Positions 44,482-53,427 of a DNA stretch of 64,000 nt are shown piece after piece (the first letter of the stretch is position 1; each line of letters opens with the position of its first letter). The stretch lies in NCBI GenBank assembly GCA_946549035.1, contig CAMNQH010000006.1, forward strand, positions 25,121 to 89,120. Reading direction: 5' to 3'. Made by a program: the position numbers and the translations under genes. Source of the DNA: an uncultured Lachnospiraceae bacterium. Its GTDB lineage: Bacteria; Bacillota; Clostridia; Lachnospirales; Lachnospiraceae. Below the pieces are notes generated by a model. It was given only the letters and a program-made list of their open reading frames with translations. It was not told where the DNA came from and searched no databases.

Positions 44482-45592
44482 GGAACATAAGAATTATCAA
44501 ACAAGAAAAGGTTTTTATAAAAGCAGGATGGCCATGGGCTTTTTACTGCGGTATTTTCTGTCTGTTTTTGGCTTTGGCATGGGGTTTTTAGTGTTTATAT
44601 GGTTAGGATGGCAGATAGCGGCTTCTGTGAACTGGCACAGAGAAAACATGCTTTACTGGATATTACTTTGGGCGAGAGAGAATATACTCTTAGTATGCGG
44701 CATGGTCTCTATCGTGGCCTGGATTTTGATTACTTATTATTACATGTCTAAGCCGCTTGGATATTTAGAAGCGATTGTAGAAGCTTCTCAGCATCTGGCT
44801 GTTCCTGACGGGCAGCCCATTCTTCTGCCGGAGGGAATCAAAAGCGTACAGGATCAGATGAATCTGACCAGGGAGCAGGCGTTTCGCAATGCCGTGCTGG
44901 CGAAGGAAGCAGAACAGCGGAAGAACGATTTGATTGTCTATTTGGCCCATGATTTGAAAACGCCTTTGACCAGTGTGATCGGTTATTTGACGCTTCTTGT
45001 AGAAGAACCGCAGATTTCGCCGGAAATTCGGGCGAAGTATACCGGAATCGCCCTTCGGAAAGCAGAACGGTTAGAAGATCTGATCAATGAATTTTTTGAT
45101 ATTACCCGGTTTAACTTGACGTCTTTGACCTTGGAACCGGAGCGCACGAATTTAAGCAGAATGTTAGAACAGATGACCAGCGAGTTTGAACCGATTTTGG
45201 CTGAAAAGGAGCTGACGTGGCGTCGGGAGATTGCCCCTGGTATAGAGTTTTTATGCGACCGTGATAAGATGGAGCGAGTGTTTGATAATTTGATTCGAAA
45301 TGCGGTAAATTACAGCTACAGCGGGACTGAGATACTAGTTTCTATGGGGCTGATAGGGAATCAGGTGGAAATCCGTTTTCGGAATCATGGAAAAACAATT
45401 TCGCCGGAGAAGCTGTCTCGGATTTTTGAACAGTTTTTCCGGGTGGATGCTTCCAGGTCTTCCCAAACCGGGGGAGCAGGGCTGGGACTTGCCATTTCAA
45501 AGGAAATTATCCAACTTCATGGGGGCAGTATTCAGGCGAAAAGCGAGGATGAGCATGTGGAGTTTTGTGTATTGCTTCCGCAGAGCTTGTAA
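44474..45592 (+). CDS. vanS: VanS-type sensor histidine kinase
   Basis: This 372-aa kinase has two transmembrane helices (about 24-48 and 70-92) with a short outside loop of about 20 residues. A dimerisation region carries the phospho-acceptor His in YLAHDLKTPLTSVIGYLTLL. The ATP-binding domain has NLIRNAVNYS and GGAGLGLAIS. The small sensor loop resembles VanS proteins of the VanG/VanB-like group. TTG 44474 overlaps the vanR stop; ATG 44529 would give a shorter protein that keeps both helices. It is expected to phosphorylate VanR in response to glycopeptides or wall stress, by family knowledge. Confidence 0.9.
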   Translation: MNKEHKNYQTRKGFYKSRMAMGFLLRYFLSVFGFGMGFLVFIWLGWQIAASVNWHRENMLYWILLWARENILLVCGMVSIVAWILITYYYMSKPLGYLEAIVEASQHLAVPDGQPILLPEGIKSVQDQMNLTREQAFRNAVLAKEAEQRKNDLIVYLAHDLKTPLTSVIGYLTLLVEEPQISPEIRAKYTGIALRKAERLEDLINEFFDITRFNLTSLTLEPERTNLSRMLEQMTSEFEPILAEKELTWRREIAPGIEFLCDRDKMERVFDNLIRNAVNYSYSGTEILVSMGLIGNQVEIRFRNHGKTISPEKLSRIFEQFFRVDASRSSQTGGAGLGLAISKEIIQLHGGSIQAKSEDEHVEFCVLLPQSL

Positions 45593-45652
45593 GAAAATCG
45601 TATGATTTTTATGAGAAAAAGATCAAAGAATCCATAGAGAAACCACAAACAT

Positions 45653-45703
45653 AAAGCACTTTGTTTTGGTACAGTGAATGTATCAAAACAAGGTGCTTTT
45701 TTT
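45653..45703 (+). terminator. Terminator or attenuator between vanS and vanG
   Basis: AAAGCACTTTGTTTTG (45653-45668) and CAAAACAAGGTGCTTT (45684-45699) form a 16-bp stem with one G-T pair, followed by seven T. It lies 24 bases before the vanG start, leaving almost no room for a promoter after it. Any vanG transcript must start upstream and read through, or start within the hairpin. Confidence 0.85.
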
Positions 45704-45727
45704 CAATTTCACGAAAGGATGAGAAAA

Positions 45728-46777
45728 ATGAAAAAATTAAATGTGGCAATATTTTTTGGAGGATGTTCCTCTGAGTATCATGTATCTTTAGAATCAGCGG
45801 AAGCAGTGATTGGAAGCTTAAATACAGAATTATATCAGCCTGTTCTGGTGGGAATTTCAAAGACAGGAGAGTGGTATTGCTTTCGGGGGGAACCAGAAAA
45901 AATTGGAAAAGACTGCTGGCTGAATGAAGAGGATTGCGTTCCGGCAGTATTATCCCCTAATTCCCATGGACGTGGGCTGCTGCTTCTGGAAAAAGGGGAG
46001 GTAAAGCTGGTTCCAGTGGATGCGGCCCTTTCAGTTATGCATGGGAAGTTTGGAGAGGACGGGACGATACAAGGAATGATTGAAATGGCAGGGATCCCTC
46101 TGGTGGGGTGTGGAGTTTTGGCTTCCGCCCTTTGTATGGATAAGGAACGGGCCCATAAGCTGGCCCAGGCGGCAGGGGTAGCCGTTCCGGAATCTATTGT
46201 GCTGAAAGAGGATTTTAGGAAAGAAAAACAGGCGCTGGCGTTTTGCGAAAAGGTAGGGTATCCGGTTTTTGTGAAGCCTCTGCGGGCAGGATCCTCCTTT
46301 GGCATTACAAAGGTGACAGGAGAGGACAAGCTGTGGGAGGCCATTGCTTTAGCATTTCAATATGACGATCAGGCGGTGCTGGAAGAATGTATTCCAGGCT
46401 TTGAAGTGGGGTGCGCTGTGTTAGGCTGTGACGATTTGACGGTGGGGGAAGTAGATGAGATCCAATTATCTCAGGGATTCTTCGACTTTACAGAAAAGTA
46501 TTCTCTGAAAACTTCCTCCATTCATGTTCCGGCCCGGGTGCAGCCGGAGGTGTCCGCACACATCAAGGAAACGGCAAAAACGCTGTATCAGGCTCTTGGC
46601 TGCTCTGTATTTGCCCGGGTAGATATGTTCCTTACACCGGAGGGAAACATTGTCTTTAATGAGATTAATACGATTCCAGGATTTACGGAGCATAGCCGCT
46701 ATCCGGGAATGATGAAAGCGGCAGGCGTAGAATTTCCGGAGCTTTTGGATCGTATGATTCGATTGGCGGTGGCAAAA
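45728..46777 (+). CDS. vanG: VanG-type D-alanine--D-serine ligase
   Basis: This 350-aa ATP-grasp ligase matches VanG in length and in its motifs: FFGGCSSEYHVSLESAEAV at the start, HGKFGEDGTIQG, ALCMDKERAHKLAQAAGV, KPLRAGSSFGITKV and NEINTIPGFT. The specificity loop is EKYSLKTS, close to EKYTLKS of VanG and unlike D-Ala-D-Ala or D-Ala-D-Lac enzymes. It makes D-Ala-D-Ser for cell-wall precursors, which bind vancomycin weakly. ATG 45728 follows AAAGGATG by seven bases. The next gene overlaps its stop (ATGA). Confidence 0.93.
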
Positions 46778-47556
46778 TGAAAAAGATTATATTAGGTCAG
46801 GAAAGTATTTATGACGGAAATCTGATTTTAGTCAACGGAGACCACCAGGTTTGCGCTTCGGGGAGAGAGGACTTGATGCCCGTAGGAAATAGAGACGTTT
46901 TATTAAAACGTCAGGCGGGGCTTCTTTTATGGGAGCTTTTGAAAAAAATCGACGCTACAAAATCCATTGCTTTGGTCAGCGGTTTTCGTTCCCACAAAGA
47001 GCAGCAGGAGATTTGGGACGACTCCGTTGCAGAGAGCGGATGGGATTTTACAAAGAAATTTGTGGCAGCTCCTGGACATAGTGAACATGAAACGGGACTT
47101 GCTATAGATTTAGGTCTGGAAAAAGAAGAAATAGACTTTATTTGCCCGGAATTTCCATATGACGGGATTTGCGGCAAGTTTCGGAAATATGCCGCCAGCT
47201 ATGGATTTGTAGAGCGTTATCCAGCCGGGAAAGAGGCGGTGACCGGGATTGGCCATGAGCCGTGGCATTTTCGATACGTAGGGGTTCCTCACGCGGTTAT
47301 ATTATCAGAAGAAGGCTTGACATTAGAAGAATATATGGATTTTTTGCATGAATATCCATATGACAAACCTTATCATTACAGGGGAAACGGCCTGGAGGCC
47401 GTGGTTTTCTGGCAAGAAGCCTTAAAGGGGGAACATACCTTAGTATCTTTGCCAGAGGAATATCCCTGCTGGATTTCCGGGAATAACGTGGACGGATTTA
47501 TTATTACAGAATGGAGGGGGATGTATGGCTGCCAAAAAGAACTTCGGAGGGCTTGA
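46777..47556 (+). CDS. vanXY: VanXY-type D,D-dipeptidase/D,D-carboxypeptidase
   Basis: This 259-aa cytoplasmic zinc peptidase of family M15 resembles VanXY-G along its length. Zinc and catalytic motifs are SGFRSHKEQQEIW, PGHSEHETGLAIDLGL (His and Asp) and GIGHEPWHFRYVG (Glu and His). It removes D-Ala-D-Ala dipeptide and terminal D-Ala from precursors so that only the D-Ser form is used. There is no signal peptide, unlike membrane VanY. Its start overlaps the vanG stop and its end overlaps the vanT start by 32 bases, so the three are translated together. Confidence 0.92.
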   Translation: MKKIILGQESIYDGNLILVNGDHQVCASGREDLMPVGNRDVLLKRQAGLLLWELLKKIDATKSIALVSGFRSHKEQQEIWDDSVAESGWDFTKKFVAAPGHSEHETGLAIDLGLEKEEIDFICPEFPYDGICGKFRKYAASYGFVERYPAGKEAVTGIGHEPWHFRYVGVPHAVILSEEGLTLEEYMDFLHEYPYDKPYHYRGNGLEAVVFWQEALKGEHTLVSLPEEYPCWISGNNVDGFIITEWRGMYGCQKELRRA

Positions 47557-49735
47557 TTTATTCCGGATCGCTGCGGCTTGTCTGGTAGTTGCCATTCATA
47601 CGTCTCCCTTGGAGACTGTTTCACCGGAGGGAGATTTTTTTCTAACCAGGATTTTGGCCCGGGTGGCAGTACCATTTTTCTTTATGGTTACAGGGCAGTT
47701 TGTATTGTCTGATTATCTTAAAGAAGACGGCGCTTTGAAGAAAAGAGCAAAAGCCGCAGCCCCCCTTTGGGGCTATTTGCAAAAAGCGGCGTTGCTGTAT
47801 GGGGCGGCTATATTGCTGTATCTTCCTCTTGGAATATACGCAGGGCATTACAAAGAACTAAATGTCGGGACGGCGTTTCGGATGCTGCTGTTTGACGGCA
47901 CCTTTTATCATCTTTGGTATTTTCCAGGATTGATTTTGGGAATTTTGTTGTTGATGGTCTTAGGACGGTTTTGTTCTGTAAAAGTAACGGGCATAGTGGT
48001 AAGCCTATTGTATCTCCTGGGGCTTTTGGGAGACAGCTATTGGGGACTGACCAGCCAAATTCCCGGGGCGGCGGATGTATACGAATGGTGTTTTCAAGTG
48101 CTGTTCGGGTATACCAGAAATGGATTATTTTTTGCCCCCTTGTTCTTGTGGATGGGAGCTACGGCTTACCGGGAAGATCGTGGAAAAACAGTTGGGCCGT
48201 CCGTTGGGGGAATAAGGGCAGATGCTGTGGGGCTGGGGATTTCTCTGGTTTCTATGACGATAGAAGGGTTTTTATTGCGTTATGCTGAATGGCAGCGTCA
48301 TGACAGCATGTATCTGTCCCTTCCCTTGTGCATGTTTTTTCTATACCAACTATTGCTGAAAGTGACTTGGGAGACGCCGCTAATCTGCAGAACGGCCGCT
48401 ACCTGGATGTATCTTTTGCATCCGGGGATGATTGTAATCGTGCGGGGGCTTCCCTTTGGTAATGTTATCGCAAAAAACAGCCTGGTATTTTATGGGGTTG
48501 TGCTGCTGCTCTCTGGCTGCGCTGCATGGATGACCGCTTATTTGCTGCGGTGGGTTTTGGGACATAGATTTAGAAGAGAACAAAGAAAAAGCCGTGGTGG
48601 AGAGCTGTTTTCCAGGGCCCGGGCATGGATTGAAGTGGATAAAGAAGCCCTGAGACAGAACGTGGCGGCCCTTAAGGCTTTACTGCCTGAGAACTGTCAG
48701 CTGATGCCGGCCGTGAAAGCAGACGCTTACGGACATGGCGCAGTTCTCATAGCAAGAGAGCTGAATCGTATTGGGATTTACGCATTTTGCGTTGCTTGCG
48801 TTGCGGAAGGAGTTTCTCTCCGGAAAAACGGTATCAAAGGAGAGATTTTGGTCCTTGGATATACGCATCCCAGAGAATTTGAGCTGCTGCATCGGTATTG
48901 TCTGACGCAGACGGTGGTAGATTATGACTATGCCCAGTTACTGAATCAGTGTGAAAAGAAAGTACGAGTGCATGTGGGAATTGATACGGGAATGCACCGT
49001 TTGGGAGAACGAAGCGACCATGAAGAACGGCTGGCGGAGATCTGCCGTATGGAACATCTGGATATTCAAGGGGCTTTTACTCATTTATGTGCGGATGATA
49101 CTAATAATCCCAAGGATGTGGAATTTACCCAAAAGCAGGCAAAGGAGTTTTACAGAATTGTGAAAAAATGGAAGGAACAAGGATTTTCCTGTCCCAAGGT
49201 ACATCTTTTAGCCAGTTATGGGGTATTGAATTATCCGCAGCTGGCAGGGGATTATGCCAGAGTGGGAATTGCTTTGTATGGCGTTCGCAGCGCCAAAACA
49301 GATTATGACCGTTCCGGTATCCGGCTTTTTCCGGTGTTGTCTTTAAAGGCAAGGGTGGCTTCTGTAAGAGAGCTTGGGCCTGGAGAAGCAGCCGGATATG
49401 GACTGGCTTTTGTCGCCCAGAGTTCCATGAGGATTGCCACGCTTGCCATCGGTTATGGAGACGGACTGCCGCGAGCTCTCTCCTGTGGTGGGGGAAGCGT
49501 TTTGATTCATGGGAAACGGGCCAGGATTCTGGGGAGAATCTGTATGGACCAGACATTAGTAGACGTGACAGATATTCCGGAAGCAGCGGCTGGGGATATT
49601 GCCGTATTGATTGGAACTTCCGGTGAAGAAGAGATTACAGCTTATGAGCTGGCAGAGGCGGGGGACACTATTACCAATGAAATATTAAGCAGGCTCGGAG
49701 GAAGGCTCTGGCGCGTGGGCGTTGGAGGAAGGTAA
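47525..49735 (+). CDS. vanT: VanT-type membrane serine/alanine racemase
   Basis: This 736-aa protein has two parts. The N-terminal half (about 1-345) is an acyltransferase-3-like membrane domain with about ten helices (FGGLDLFRIAAACLVVAIHT). The C-terminal half (about 365-736) is a PLP-dependent alanine racemase domain with Lys398 in AVKADAYGHGA and the second catalytic region IGIALYGVRSA. VanT takes up or racemises L-Ser to give D-Ser for VanG. Start ATG 47525 follows GGAGGGGG and lies inside the vanXY gene. It completes the minimal set vanR-S-G-XY-T. No vanU, vanW or vanY gene is present here. Confidence 0.93.
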   Translation: MAAKKNFGGLDLFRIAAACLVVAIHTSPLETVSPEGDFFLTRILARVAVPFFFMVTGQFVLSDYLKEDGALKKRAKAAAPLWGYLQKAALLYGAAILLYLPLGIYAGHYKELNVGTAFRMLLFDGTFYHLWYFPGLILGILLLMVLGRFCSVKVTGIVVSLLYLLGLLGDSYWGLTSQIPGAADVYEWCFQVLFGYTRNGLFFAPLFLWMGATAYREDRGKTVGPSVGGIRADAVGLGISLVSMTIEGFLLRYAEWQRHDSMYLSLPLCMFFLYQLLLKVTWETPLICRTAATWMYLLHPGMIVIVRGLPFGNVIAKNSLVFYGVVLLLSGCAAWMTAYLLRWVLGHRFRREQRKSRGGELFSRARAWIEVDKEALRQNVAALKALLPENCQLMPAVKADAYGHGAVLIARELNRIGIYAFCVACVAEGVSLRKNGIKGEILVLGYTHPREFELLHRYCLTQTVVDYDYAQLLNQCEKKVRVHVGIDTGMHRLGERSDHEERLAEICRMEHLDIQGAFTHLCADDTNNPKDVEFTQKQAKEFYRIVKKWKEQGFSCPKVHLLASYGVLNYPQLAGDYARVGIALYGVRSAKTDYDRSGIRLFPVLSLKARVASVRELGPGEAAGYGLAFVAQSSMRIATLAIGYGDGLPRALSCGGGSVLIHGKRARILGRICMDQTLVDVTDIPEAAAGDIAVLIGTSGEEEITAYELAEAGDTITNEILSRLGGRLWRVGVGGR

Positions 49736-49741
49736 AAGAGT

Positions 49742-49770
49742 TTGCCAACAAGGGAAGCATACGATATAAT
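49742..49770 (+). promoter_or_regulatory. Promoter of the esterase gene
   Basis: TTGCCA (49742-49747) and TATAAT (49765-49770) are 17 bases apart, starting six bases after the vanT stop. The esterase is thus probably separate from the van operon. Confidence 0.75.
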
Positions 49771-49853
49771 GACAGAGAAATATTGCATAGAATCAAATAA
49801 GTGAAGCTGATAGAATAAAATATAAAAATATATACAAGCAGGAGGTAACAAAA

Positions 49854-50636
49854 ATGGCAAGAATTCAATGTAATTTTTTCTCTTATTCCCTGGGCTTTCC
49901 GGTAGATATTCAAATTATATTGCCCAGCTTAAGCCCATGCGATATGGAGCAGCCCCATAAGCTGACCCATGTAATCCCATTCAAGTATCCGGTGCTGTAT
50001 CTGCTTCATGGTCACGGTAACGACTATCTCTGTTGGAGCCGCTATACTTCTATGGAACGATATGTGGAAGAGCGCAGGATTGCGGCGGTTACTTGCTCCG
50101 TAGGAAATAAGGCTTATATGAATGCAGAATACGGAGAGCGGTATTTTGATTTTGTGGAAAAGGAACTGCCGGAATTTATTTTGGCTAATTTTCCCATATC
50201 AGACAAGCCGGAGGATACTTACTTGGCAGGGCTGTCCATGGGCGGTTATGGAACATTGGCCCACGGATTGGCCCATCCGGAGTCTTATAGAGCGATTGGG
50301 GCGTTTTCTCCGGCCGTGGAGTTATCCGGCTATGAAATAGAACGGCTGGGGCATTCTCTTCCTCCGGCAATGGATTTGCGAAAATTGTTGGAAAGGGATT
50401 TAGGGGAAGGAAAGCGTTTGCCGGAATTGTTTTTATGTATAGGAAAAAAAGATTTCTTATACGAAGCCGTATCTGATTTTCATAAGTATTTGAATGAGAA
50501 AAATGTGATACACCGATACGATGAAGAGGCAGAGTATGAACATGAGTGGGCATTTTGGGATCTGGAGTTTCCTATGTTTCTGGATTGGCTGCCCCGGACA
50601 GATGCTTATGTCGGCATGGAGCCTCACAAGATGTAA
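49854..50636 (+). CDS. Esterase D/tributyrin esterase-like alpha/beta hydrolase
   Basis: This 260-aa hydrolase of the PF00756 type has an oxyanion region in YLLHGHGNDYLCW, the nucleophile elbow GLSMGGYGTL (Ser near 128), an Asp in the IGKKDFLYE region and the His in EYEHEWAFWD. No signal peptide is present, so it is intracellular. Family members cleave short-chain esters, including acetylated sugars and S-formylglutathione. Low-GC bacteria often carry one close to tributyrin esterase EstA. The ATG at 49854 follows AGGAGG. It has its own promoter right after vanT. Confidence 0.88.
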   Translation: MARIQCNFFSYSLGFPVDIQIILPSLSPCDMEQPHKLTHVIPFKYPVLYLLHGHGNDYLCWSRYTSMERYVEERRIAAVTCSVGNKAYMNAEYGERYFDFVEKELPEFILANFPISDKPEDTYLAGLSMGGYGTLAHGLAHPESYRAIGAFSPAVELSGYEIERLGHSLPPAMDLRKLLERDLGEGKRLPELFLCIGKKDFLYEAVSDFHKYLNEKNVIHRYDEEAEYEHEWAFWDLEFPMFLDWLPRTDAYVGMEPHKM

Positions 50637-50786
50637 GGAAAATAGTCTGTAAATTAAGTCTATAATAAAAAATAATAAGAAAAATATAAATATTTACCCC
50701 GGGTGTGACGATATCCTTAATAAGAGTGATATGACAGAAAAATGCAGCGAAAGGATTCGCGGAAAAGTTTCAGGGAGTGGAAAAGC

Positions 50787-51611
50787 ATGAGCATGAGAGT
50801 AGCAGGTTATCAAACATCCGGGGCATTATCCGGTAGAAAGGCTTTAGATGACAAAACGGCGAAAGCAGCATCTAATGTAAAGACGGCCGATTATGGGGTG
50901 CAGAGACTCAAACCAAAGTCGAATATGCGAAGAAAGAAATTAAATTATAATTCCAGAGAAATCCGTTCCGCCCTGATGCGGGCGTCCAAGTCTCAAAGCG
51001 CCGGCATGGTGCTTAGTACCGCAAAAAGTAAGCTTGTGAGCTTGCTGAAATGTAAGGGATGCGGAATGTACAATGAGAGTGAATTAAATACGGCAATCGT
51101 TCATGCCAGAAGAATGGTGCAATGTGCAAAAATAAAGGTGCGCCATTTAAGCAAGGAGGAGCAGGAGGAGAGAAGAAATGAAAAAGCTGCCCAGGAAGAG
51201 GGCAAAGGCGGCATGGAACGTTTGCAAAAGGAGATGCGCTATCAACAGCGGAAGATGGCATTGGCACGAAAACGGCGGATGCATCGTCAACTGGAGCGTA
51301 TCAAGATGGATCAGGCGGACGAAGAATATAAAAATAAAAGTGCACAGAATCAAAAAGAACAGGGAACGGTTTCTATGACGGGTGTTTGCGACTTAAGCGA
51401 TTTAGAGTTACAGAAACTGGAACTGGAAATGAGCCAGGAAGAGGCGGCGCTTCAGATGGAAGCAGGTATGGAAGGAGTGATAGACGCTGCATTTGCCATG
51501 GGCATTGATCCAGCGGCAGTTGGAGGCACAGAGGCAGGCGGTTCCCAGACGGGGGTGATGCCGCAAGGTGTAGGTGATATGGCCGGAGGGGTAATTGATA
51601 TTTGCTTGTAG
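50787..51611 (+). CDS. Coiled-coil protein of unknown function
   Basis: This 274-aa protein starts at ATG 50787 after AGGGAG (MSMRVAGYQTSGALSG); an upstream in-frame ATG at 50742 has no ribosome site. Three regions are visible. Residues about 1-95 are Ser/Lys-rich. A charged, probably coiled-coil stretch (about 110-205) is full of Glu, Lys, Arg, Gln and Met. The acidic C-terminal part (about 215-274) has many Met and Gly. There is no membrane segment. I do not recognise a family. The 69-aa gene 76 bases downstream could be a partner. Confidence 0.7.
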   Translation: MSMRVAGYQTSGALSGRKALDDKTAKAASNVKTADYGVQRLKPKSNMRRKKLNYNSREIRSALMRASKSQSAGMVLSTAKSKLVSLLKCKGCGMYNESELNTAIVHARRMVQCAKIKVRHLSKEEQEERRNEKAAQEEGKGGMERLQKEMRYQQRKMALARKRRMHRQLERIKMDQADEEYKNKSAQNQKEQGTVSMTGVCDLSDLELQKLELEMSQEEAALQMEAGMEGVIDAAFAMGIDPAAVGGTEAGGSQTGVMPQGVGDMAGGVIDICL

Positions 51612-51687
51612 GATACAAGGGTACCTAACCGGTATATAAATAGATAGCAGAGAGGGTTTTCATATATAGAGTCTGGAGGGATGAGAT

Positions 51688-51897
51688 ATGAAGGTCAGAG
51701 AAATAGGAAGCATCTATTATCATATGTATGGAAGCAACCGAACCTACAAACCAAGAGCCAAAAGCAGTAGCAATTTTGCAGAAATACTAGATGAAAAGCT
51801 AATGGCGAATCGAAGCTTTGAAGATACGCCGGATTCCCGGGGGCAAATCCCGGTATTGATTGGCGGAGTGAGAATTGCGCGAGGTGCCTTAAGATGA
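51688..51897 (+). CDS. 69-aa protein of unknown function
   Basis: A short frame from ATG 51688 with a GGAGGGATGAG ribosome site. The product is basic in its first half (YGSNRTYKPRAKSS) and has NFAEILDEKL and a C-terminal IPVLIGGVRIARGALR. It is soluble with no known motif. It probably shares a transcript with the coiled-coil gene before it and ends at a large hairpin. Existence is supported by the ribosome site and spacing; function is unknown. Confidence 0.6.
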   Translation: MKVREIGSIYYHMYGSNRTYKPRAKSSSNFAEILDEKLMANRSFEDTPDSRGQIPVLIGGVRIARGALR

Positions 51898-51915
51898 AAA
51901 AAACAGAATGGATAC

Positions 51916-52002
51916 AAAAAGCTGCTCCAGGAACGGGCGGGTGGAAAGTAAGGAACATGCCGGACTTTCACCATATTCGAATCTATCCTGGAGCAGCTTT
52001 TT
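51916..52002. terminator. Long nested hairpin between convergent genes
   Basis: AAAAAGCTGCTCCAGGA (51916-51932) is perfectly repeated in inverted form at 51986-52002. Inside the 53-base loop a second stem, GGTGGAAAGT with ACTTTCACC (one bulge), can form. Flanking A/T-runs allow termination in both directions. Confidence 0.8.
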
Positions 52003-52014
52003 GTTTGATGGCTT

Positions 52015-53427
52015 TTACTTTACTTTTGCCAGGGGCAAGGTAAAAATAAATTCCGTGCCCACATCCTGAGTACTGATGACATTGATATTTTCATTATGCG
52101 CTTGGATGATTTCCTTTACTATGGATAGTCCCAGGCCGGTTCCGGTCTTATCTTTTCCTCTGGAAGAATCTGTTTTATAAAAACGTTCCCAAATTTTTTT
52201 CAGGCTTTCTTTTGGGATGCCGATGCCGGTATCTTTTATAGAGACAAAGACCTTGTCGTTTCGTTCCGTCGTTTCGATTGTGATAGAGGAATCACCATGG
52301 CTGAATTTGATGGCGTTATCAACCAGGTTGTACATCACCTGTTGGATTTTGCTCATATCGGCGGTTACAAATAATTCCTGTCCCGTTAAAATCAAGGCAA
52401 AAGAAATTTTCTTCTTGGTGCAGGTTCCTTCAAAGGATTGAACCGTCATTTTGATAATGTTATTGATGTCGAAATCAGAAACGTCCAGAATCACGCCATG
52501 GGAGCCGTATTTATTTAGCTCCAGCATGCTCTCGGTAAGTTTATTCAAACGTTCAGTTTCAACAAGGATGATATTCAGATACCGGTCCTGGAGCTCTGGG
52601 GGAATCGTGCCGTCCATAATAGCCTCTATATACCCTTTGATGGAAGTAAGAGGGGAACGGAAGTCATGAGAAATATTTGCTATAAATTTCCGCTGATCTT
52701 CTTCCAGGGTGTTTAATTCGGAAGCCATATAATTTAAGGAGGCGGCCATATAGCCGATTTCATCGTTGGAGCGGAGATGAATTCTGGTATCGAAATTCCC
52801 GGAGGAATAAGCGTCTGCAGCTTTTGTGATTTTTCGGATTGGAAGGTATACCGTCCATGTAAACAGCCCTAAGACCACGAAAGCACATACAAAGAGGATT
52901 GCCAGCGTTTTGTAGGCGATATTTAAAAAACCGTCTCCATATCGGGCAATACTTGTAAGAGGTTTATGAATGAACACATAACCCCGTACCTTATAATTAA
53001 TGATAATGGGAGCATACACGGTCAGAGAATCTTGGGGCAAGGTGTCGAAAAACTTGCCGGTTTGATAGTAGCGAGAGCCGAAGCTGCTGATGCTGAAGCC
53101 GTCTATTTGCGCAGGTACATTGTCGGATGCTGCCTGGGAGTCAATTAAAATCGTGCCCTGGGGGCTGACAATCCAAATAGGGGTATCCAGGTAAGCAGAC
53201 ATGGAAGCCAAATGACCTTGTACGTCCTTTAAAGTCATGGTACTTAAATAATAATTGGAGGCGTAGTTGGAAGCAATGGTTTTGGCTTCCCGGTACAGGC
53301 TGTCCGCCTCTTGCTCCCGCATATAGCGGTATGTGTGCTTGGTCGTAAAAGTAGTGATAGTCAAAAATCCAAGAATACCAAAAGCCACATAGCCCGCAAG
53401 CAGTTTCAGGTAAAGTGTGCGTCTCAC
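52015..53427 (-). CDS. Sensor histidine kinase (WalK/PhoR-like)
   Basis: This 470-aa kinase has transmembrane helices at about 8-28 and 170-192, enclosing an outside sensor domain of about 140 residues. A HAMP domain (about 192-245) is followed by the His box NISHDFRSPLTSIKGYIEAI, the N-box NLVDNAIKFS, DTGIGIPKE and GTGLGLSIVKEI. It is a complete class I kinase. Its start overlaps the stop of the response regulator gene by four bases, so the two form a cognate pair. The signal is unknown; the domain plan recalls wall or phosphate sensors. Confidence 0.93.
   Translation of the reverse strand: MRRTLYLKLLAGYVAFGILGFLTITTFTTKHTYRYMREQEADSLYREAKTIASNYASNYYLSTMTLKDVQGHLASMSAYLDTPIWIVSPQGTILIDSQAASDNVPAQIDGFSISSFGSRYYQTGKFFDTLPQDSLTVYAPIIINYKVRGYVFIHKPLTSIARYGDGFLNIAYKTLAILFVCAFVVLGLFTWTVYLPIRKITKAADAYSSGNFDTRIHLRSNDEIGYMAASLNYMASELNTLEEDQRKFIANISHDFRSPLTSIKGYIEAIMDGTIPPELQDRYLNIILVETERLNKLTESMLELNKYGSHGVILDVSDFDINNIIKMTVQSFEGTCTKKKISFALILTGQELFVTADMSKIQQVMYNLVDNAIKFSHGDSSITIETTERNDKVFVSIKDTGIGIPKESLKKIWERFYKTDSSRGKDKTGTGLGLSIVKEIIQAHNENINVISTQDVGTEFIFTLPLAKVK

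Noticed and set aside
46777..47556. This gene as the membrane carboxypeptidase VanY
   Set aside because: There is no signal peptide or membrane anchor and it resembles VanXY-G over its full length.
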